Source of the DNA: Candidatus Woesearchaeota archaeon
GTDB lineage: Archaea > Nanobdellota > Nanobdellia > Woesearchaeales > UBA10216
Direction of reading: 5' to 3'
NCBI GenBank assembly: GCA_023269295.1
Contig: JAHFTU010000045.1
Location: forward strand, 1 to 9,327
DNA length: 9,327 nucleotides
The position numbers and the translations under genes were made by a program. Positions 5,450 to 9,327 of this stretch are shown here, piece by piece (positions within the stretch are counted from its first letter, which is position 1; each line of letters opens with the position of its first letter). The notes below the pieces were generated by a model. The model had not been told where the DNA came from, searched no databases, and was given only the letters and a program-made list of their open reading frames with translations.

Positions 5450-6271
5450 TTACCTTACAGCAGCGGCTGATTTTTGTTTTCGGTAATCTTCCAGGTGCCT
5501 TAAGCAAACATCATGCCTGTTAATCCAGAAGCCCGCTATCTTCTGAAGGTTGTAATAAGCGTTCTCCCACCCGTTGAAGTAGCAGATTGCCTCGTGCATT
5601 TCTTTCATGTAAAGCATCCATCTCTCAAACTGCAGCCAGTTGCTGACTGTAACTACTCCACTTTCTTTTGGCGGGGTTGACTCGTCCTCATTCCACGGCT
5701 GGCGTATGAAGAAGGGCTTTACAAATGTTTCCGCCAGCGGCAATAGGTATTTTAGGTCATCATCAATAAATGCCCTCGCTCGTAGCCTACCGCACAGCAC
5801 CTTCTTCGGGTCTTGATTTGTAAAGTGAAGGTAGTCTATCGGCAACTGGTGATGGGTTATGAATTTTACAACAGAGTTCTTTTCCCGCGTTTCAGCGGCC
5901 ATTCTTTTGACATCAAGAATCTTTAAACCAGCTTGTACCTCTTCTTCAGAAAGAATCCGGGCTGTAATGACCGCAAACCTGAAACCTTGCATATACAGCC
6001 GGTTCAAGACTTCTTTGCAGCCGGGCGCCACATTTTGCATCATCATGTACTCGCTCTCAACCACACGTACCATTTGCCGAAATCTTTCCTCGCCAAGCTG
6101 TTTCGGCCAATTTTTATGAAGGGTCTGTTTCAGCGTAAGATTTACACCATAAAACTTCCTTGCATATTCAACCCTTAAATGATGCCCATAAGCTATTGTG
6201 CCGTCAAAATCCAAGCCTACAATGATGTTCTGTGCCACGTGCGAAGGCCTAGAGCGAAAGCCGAGAACCAT
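5450..6271 (-). CDS. HAD-superfamily phosphohydrolase with C-terminal helical extension (upstream paralogue)
   Basis: 273 residues. Motif I is LDFDGTIAYG (D21, D23), motif II is AVITAR (T103), motif III Lys is in TNQDPKKVL (K156/K157), and motif IV is FIDDDLKYL (D170-D172), a fully canonical acidic motif compared with Glu-Asp in its paralogue. IRQPWNEDES and VTVSNWLQF align with the paralogue's end; a further ~50 residues (aromatic- and Lys-rich helices, FNGWENAYYNLQKIAGFW) are unique and could bind nucleic acid or a partner, which is inference. No ribosome site precedes ATG 6271, but a TATA box lies about 25-27 nt upstream, so the mRNA is probably leaderless. This is the first gene of the HAD-HAD-kinase operon. 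Confidence 0.85.
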   Translation of the reverse strand: MVLGFRSRPSHVAQNIIVGLDFDGTIAYGHHLRVEYARKFYGVNLTLKQTLHKNWPKQLGEERFRQMVRVVESEYMMMQNVAPGCKEVLNRLYMQGFRFAVITARILSEEEVQAGLKILDVKRMAAETREKNSVVKFITHHQLPIDYLHFTNQDPKKVLCGRLRARAFIDDDLKYLLPLAETFVKPFFIRQPWNEDESTPPKESGVVTVSNWLQFERWMLYMKEMHEAICYFNGWENAYYNLQKIAGFWINRHDVCLRHLEDYRKQKSAAAVR

Positions 6272-6294
6272 GGTTCAAAACAGCAGGAGGAGGA

Positions 6295-6302
6295 ATATAA
6301 AA
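6295..6302 (-). promoter_or_regulatory. TATA box of the HAD-HAD-kinase operon
   Basis: The minus strand reads AAGTTTTATATTCC. The centre of TTTTATAT is about 27 nt from ATG 6271, so transcription is expected to begin at or within a base or two of the start codon, in line with the lack of a ribosome site. Confidence 0.6.
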
Positions 6303-6353
6303 CTTGCGTTTAATTTTTGCGAAAATGGCGGAAAGTTTCCGGAAAAACGGCAA

Positions 6354-6370
6354 AATTCCGCAAAATCTTC
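6354..6370 (-). repeat. Right copy of the 17-bp inverted repeat flanking the kinase/HAD operon
   Basis: On the minus strand it reads GAAGATTTTGCGGAATT, matching 4192-4208 on the plus strand at 15 of 17 positions. It lies about 85 bp outside the operon's first codon, upstream of its TATA box. Confidence 0.4.
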
Positions 6371-6468
6371 GGCAAGTGCTGGAAATCTTTCAACGTTTCC
6401 ACAATTCTTTCAGCGTTTTGGCAGAAAGGGTTAATAAGACTAAGTTACAGTTAATTCATGATTTTCGG

Positions 6469-6484
6469 GGTTTTATATAAAACC
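6469..6484 (+). promoter_or_regulatory. Palindromic TATA box for the secreted-protein operon
   Basis: GGTTTTATATAAAACC is a perfect 16-bp palindrome whose core is a consensus archaeal TATA box. A start near 6501 would give a leader of about 60 nt. A second, weaker candidate (CTTTTAAAC, about 6496-6504) would start near 6525. The symmetry could allow a dimeric repressor to cover the box, or could simply reflect an A/T-rich TATA element. Confidence 0.55.
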
Positions 6485-6544
6485 TGTAAAAAAGGCTTTT
6501 AAACACAGCGTGATTAGCTGTAGGGTAGCGTTTTTGAATAGGGT

Positions 6545-6553
6545 GGAGGTGGG
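6545..6553 (+). promoter_or_regulatory. Strong ribosome binding site
   Basis: GGAGGTGGG lies 6 nt before ATG 6560, a near-perfect complement to an archaeal 16S 3' end. It fixes the start of the 329-residue gene. Confidence 0.8.
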
Positions 6554-6559
6554 TTTGTC

Positions 6560-7549
6560 ATGAAAAACGGTCTCAAGTTTGGCTTTGTTACTTTGGTGAT
6601 TCTTACCGTTGCTATGCTTATTATGGCAACTGCGGCTTATGCGCAAGGGCCAACAACACTACCTCCCTGCTCTAATGGCGTCCAGGACGGGGATGAGACA
6701 GGGGTTGACTGCGGCGGGAGCTGCATTCAGCGGTGGGTGGTGGACTTCTGTGACAAAAAGGATAATGATAACGACTGCTCTGTTGATGAGGACTGCAAAG
6801 GCGTCAGTGGTGTTGTTACGGTTCCAAAAAACAACAATCCTGCTTTGAATCAGGAGGCCGTTAAGCCAACTTGCTCAGATGGCGTACAGAACCAAGGCGA
6901 GCTTGCGGTTGACTGCGGCGGGGAGTGTATTATAAGCGCTAAAGAGGTATGCGATGCCGTTGACAACGACAAAGACTGCTACATTGATGAGGCTGGCGTG
7001 TGCGGTAACACCGAAGCTTCCGGCACGTCAGCTAACGCGCCAGTGATGTACCCTGCTGAACCTGGCCACTTGTCTGAGGCGATTGGATCCCCTGAGGAGC
7101 AGCCAGGATACCCTGCTGAGAAAAGTGAAGAAAAAATAGCGAAGGTTGAATATCTGGCAAAATTAGCAGAATCAACGCCTGCCCAGGTGGTTCTCCCTGC
7201 TTCCAGCGGCGACCTTTCAAAGCTTGAAAAGCTTTCAGACGCCGAGGTTGCAGCCTACATTGAGCAGAATATTGGCACTGATGGCATAGCACAACTAAGA
7301 AAGCTCGCAGAAGATAATGATGTTTACATTCCTAAGGGCGAGTCTGATGTGCAACTGGGCATAAAGTACTTGCGTTTCTCCTGGAAGCACAATGCAGAGC
7401 TTGAGGCCAAGTTCAGCGTGAAAGAGCCCACTGAAAAGGACTGGGTAGACGTGCTTAAGCAGTTCAGCGACGAAGCCTATCCGAAACCTGTGCAGTCTCA
7501 GTCGTTTTTTTCAAAAGTAGCAAGCTTTTTCAAAAACCTTTTTAGGTGA
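6560..7549 (+). CDS. Secreted protein with two Cys-rich MopE-like repeats and a C-terminal amphipathic helix
   Basis: 329 residues. A signal peptide with KNGLK, a hydrophobic core and AYA|QG gives probable cleavage after A28. Two homologous units follow (C37-C79 and C105-C148): each begins CS[ND]GVQ, has VDCGG[SE]C, then C-D-x(2)-D-N-D-x-D-C-x-[VI]-D-E, a pattern of secreted archaeal and bacterial proteins that overlaps the MopE-type metal-binding motif. Asp/Asn-rich loops suggest Ca2+ or another divalent metal. Residues ~155-190 are a Pro/Glu/Ala linker, ~190-305 are helical and charged, and the end (SFFSKVASFFKNLFR) is a Phe/Lys amphipathic helix that could lie on a membrane or bind a partner. 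Its TGA overlaps the GTG of the next gene, so the two are cotranslated. The function is unknown; a surface or metal-binding role is inferred. Confidence 0.85.
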   Translation: MKNGLKFGFVTLVILTVAMLIMATAAYAQGPTTLPPCSNGVQDGDETGVDCGGSCIQRWVVDFCDKKDNDNDCSVDEDCKGVSGVVTVPKNNNPALNQEAVKPTCSDGVQNQGELAVDCGGECIISAKEVCDAVDNDKDCYIDEAGVCGNTEASGTSANAPVMYPAEPGHLSEAIGSPEEQPGYPAEKSEEKIAKVEYLAKLAESTPAQVVLPASSGDLSKLEKLSDAEVAAYIEQNIGTDGIAQLRKLAEDNDVYIPKGESDVQLGIKYLRFSWKHNAELEAKFSVKEPTEKDWVDVLKQFSDEAYPKPVQSQSFFSKVASFFKNLFR

Positions 7550-9327
7550 ACCAAACGAAAACAGGGGCGCAGGGCAGCAGGCTTGCCGCAAGGCTTGCCA
7601 CTTTTCTGGTGGTTTTCCTACTGGTAATGCTGCCTGTCAGCGTGTCAGCACAGCTCAGCGCGATAAGCGCTCAGAATGGTGCCACTTCGTTACCAGAGGA
7701 AAAGCCGGCAGTGCCAGCTCAGGCTCAGGAGGTGGCAGGTTACCTTTCGGCATATTCAACGGCTGGCGGGGCTGAACCACAGGCATTCTGCATTTGGCCT
7801 GCGAAGGACTGCCAGAACAAATGCTGGGGACCTTGCTGGTTTGGTAATACGTGGTACTGCGGCTCTAGCGGTGCCGTATGTTGTGAATCAAGTGCCAAAT
7901 TCTGTGATAGCAGCGCTGGCAAGTGCTGGACAAATTGCCCAAGCGGCCAAACCTGGGTGTGTAAGTCGACAGGTGCCGTATGCGTTTCCAACTGCATTGA
8001 CAAGGACGGCGATGGCTACGGCTCTGGCTGCAGCAAGGGCAGCGACTGTAACGATAACGATGCTAACATTAATCCTGGAAAGGCGGAAGTGTGCGGTGAC
8101 GGCAAGGACAACAATTGTAACGGCCAGACTGACGAAGGCTGCTGCTCCGGCAATAGGGAATGTAATGGTATCTGCTGGGGTGGCTGCCCATCTGGGCAGA
8201 CGTGGTATTGTGTTTCTATAGGCGGTATGTGCTGCACACCTGATTCAAAGTGGTGTGGCGGCATATGCTGGCTACCCTGCTCAACCGGGCAAACGTGGAA
8301 CTGCGGCTCTGATGGCAAGGCTTACTGCACCACACCATGTACAGATAACGACGGTGACGGCTACGGCAGTGGCTGCAGCAAGGGCAGCGACTGTAATGAT
8401 AACGATGCTAACATTAATCCTGGAAAGGCGGAAGTGTGCGGTGACGGCAAGGACAACAATTGCAATGGCCAGACTGATGAGGGGTGCTGCAGCAACCCCA
8501 CTCCTTACAACTGCGGAAAAACAAGCTCGTGCTGGCTTAACAAGGCGCAGTGCGACCAAGCAATATCCTGCGGCAACTACTGGGCGGCATGTGTCAATCC
8601 TTCAGGAAACGTCATAAAATGCGTCAGGGGCCAATCCGGCTGTTGCAACGCTGCTGTTCCGTACTTTTGCCCAGAAAATGGTTACTGCTTCGCGAGTGAT
8701 GGCTTCTGCGACGGCAGGCAGGTTTACAACTGCAACGGCAAGTACCAGGTTTGCAACAAGAAAACAGATTCTGGCGCGTGCTTCGGCGATGTGCTGAATT
8801 GCTGCCCGTCCGGAGAAACATGGTGGGAGAGCGACAGCCAGTGCCACAAGAGCAGCGAGCCTCCGAAGTGCGCTGTTCCTGACGGCTCTTCTGCTGCGTG
8901 CAAGTGCAGTACAAATTCTGAGTGTTCTAAAGCTGATTCTTCAAAGCCGTACTGCTCAAAGTCTTACCCTTCGCCCATAAGCGATGGCTATGGGAAGTGC
9001 ATGAGCTCAGTTCCGGAGTATTGTGGCAATGGTAACTGCGGTGGCGGGGAGACTTACAGCAGCTGCCCGGCTGACTGTGGAAGCTTGGCGCCGAAGGGGA
9101 GCGTTGAGGTTGGCGTTTACTACGCCAGTGCCAATGATAAGCCTGTGAGCGGCGCTTATGTTTATCTTGATGGTGTTAAGAAGGGCGCTACAGGCTCTGA
9201 TGGCAAGGCTATTTTTGAAGCGGCTTATGGCGGCCGCGAGGTTAAGGTGGAGTGCCCTAATAATGATTTCTGCGATTCCAAGACTATTCAGGTTACCGGC
9301 TCGGTGTACAGGAGCTTCAGCTGCGGC
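7546..9327 (+). CDS. Large secreted Cys-rich protein with duplicated CW/MopE cassettes and an Ig-like domain (3' end outside window)
   Basis: 594 residues from GTG 7546 to the right edge, no stop. The GTG overlaps the preceding TGA (GTGA) and starts a good signal peptide (basic N-terminus, LVVFLLVMLP core, VSA|Q cleavage after about A35). An Ala/Pro/Gln linker leads to Cys-rich modules from C82. Four units of C-W-x(2)-C-x(2)-G-x-T-W-x-C-x(6)-C begin near C93, C127, C210 and C241, with a degenerate fifth near CCPSGETWW. Two MopE-type motifs (154-200, 269-315) carry DxDGDGYGSGC and EVCGDGKDNNCNG, probably binding Ca2+ or copper. Later come other Cys-rich segments, the widespread CGNGxCxxGE-type motif (C493-C511) and, from about 517, a carboxypeptidase-regulatory/Ig-like domain (PVSGAYVYLDG, GSDGKAIFEA). 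It is likely a cell-surface protein; the ligand is unknown. Confidence 0.85.
   Translation, partial: MNQTKTGAQGSRLAARLATFLVVFLLVMLPVSVSAQLSAISAQNGATSLPEEKPAVPAQAQEVAGYLSAYSTAGGAEPQAFCIWPAKDCQNKCWGPCWFGNTWYCGSSGAVCCESSAKFCDSSAGKCWTNCPSGQTWVCKSTGAVCVSNCIDKDGDGYGSGCSKGSDCNDNDANINPGKAEVCGDGKDNNCNGQTDEGCCSGNRECNGICWGGCPSGQTWYCVSIGGMCCTPDSKWCGGICWLPCSTGQTWNCGSDGKAYCTTPCTDNDGDGYGSGCSKGSDCNDNDANINPGKAEVCGDGKDNNCNGQTDEGCCSNPTPYNCGKTSSCWLNKAQCDQAISCGNYWAACVNPSGNVIKCVRGQSGCCNAAVPYFCPENGYCFASDGFCDGRQVYNCNGKYQVCNKKTDSGACFGDVLNCCPSGETWWESDSQCHKSSEPPKCAVPDGSSAACKCSTNSECSKADSSKPYCSKSYPSPISDGYGKCMSSVPEYCGNGNCGGGETYSSCPADCGSLAPKGSVEVGVYYASANDKPVSGAYVYLDGVKKGATGSDGKAIFEAAYGGREVKVECPNNDFCDSKTIQVTGSVYRSFSCG
8005..8145 (+). 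repeat. MopE-type repeat, copy 1
   Basis: A 141-bp unit coding for residues 154-200 of the large Cys-rich protein. It is 131/141 identical to the copy at 8350-8490, including an unbroken identical run of 65 bp, and the encoded 47 residues are the same. Confidence 0.9.
8350..8490 (+). repeat. MopE-type repeat, copy 2
   Basis: The second 141-bp copy lies 345 bp (115 codons) downstream of the first. The ten base differences fall in nine codons and all are synonymous; one is a Ser codon switch TCT to AGT, needing two changes. Confidence 0.9.

Larger units (their letters stand above)
6272..6559. other. Non-coding region between divergent genes
   Basis: 288 bp without a convincing gene. The left part holds the leftward promoter of the HAD operon. 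The middle (6305-6430) is built of short A and T tracts with many CGGAAA, TTCCG and GGCAAA words, and includes small palindromes (GGAAAGTTTCC 6330-6340, TTTCCGGAAA 6336-6345, ATTTT-TGCG-AAAAT 6313-6326). The right part holds the promoter and ribosome site of the 329-residue secreted protein. No tRNA or known RNA fold was seen. Confidence 0.6.

Noticed and set aside
6272..6284. GGTTCAAAAC resembling a tRNA T-arm
   Set aside because: No matching stem, acceptor arm or anticodon arm could be built around it on either strand.
7676..8617. Plus-strand frames with Ala/Thr/Arg-rich products
   Set aside because: They are out-of-frame readings of the GTG-started Cys-rich gene, whose frame runs open for 594 codons with a signal peptide and recognisable repeats.

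Overview
The window looks like a piece of an archaeal genome, most plausibly from a small DPANN-type archaeon (inference; no rRNA or marker gene is present). The reasons are TATA boxes of the TTTATATA/TTTTATATAA type about 25 nt upstream of likely transcript starts, two transcripts that appear leaderless beside others with strong GGAGGTG ribosome sites, compact overlapping genes, and large secreted Cys-rich proteins with MopE-like repeats of a kind common in DPANN assemblies.

Layout. (1) 2-310 (+) is the 3' end of a Cys-containing protein. It converges on (2) a minus-strand pair at 415-2174: a small membrane-anchored beta-domain protein, then a 444-residue secreted protein with a Cys-rich head, Gly and Thr homopolymers, two blocks of PDG repeats and a YDSG-repeat tail. 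(3) 2367-4050 (-) holds four small cytosolic genes: an unknown 197-residue protein, an unknown protein translationally coupled to a winged-helix regulator, and an AbrB/SpoVT-like protein that seems to lack the middle of its DNA-binding hairpin. (4) 4229-6271 (-) is a three-gene operon of two tandem paralogous HAD phosphohydrolases followed by a P-loop kinase (AAA_33-like). This resembles a split kinase/phosphatase (Pnkp-like) pairing. (5) After a 288-bp region holding divergent promoters, 6560-9327 (+) carries two overlapping genes for secreted Cys-rich proteins. The second starts at GTG, runs off the window, and contains a duplicated [CW-CW-MopE] cassette.

The two outer parts form a secretome: signal peptides, probable disulfides, Asp/Gly-rich metal-binding motifs and Ig-like or low-complexity modules, probably cell-surface or adhesive. 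The middle is cytosolic: a small regulatory cluster and the kinase/phosphatase module. No tRNA, rRNA, CRISPR array, transposase or integrase was recognised.

The strongest points for follow-up are the kinase plus double-HAD operon, the internally deleted AbrB-like gene, the layered low-complexity surface protein, and the two MopE repeats that differ only at synonymous positions.
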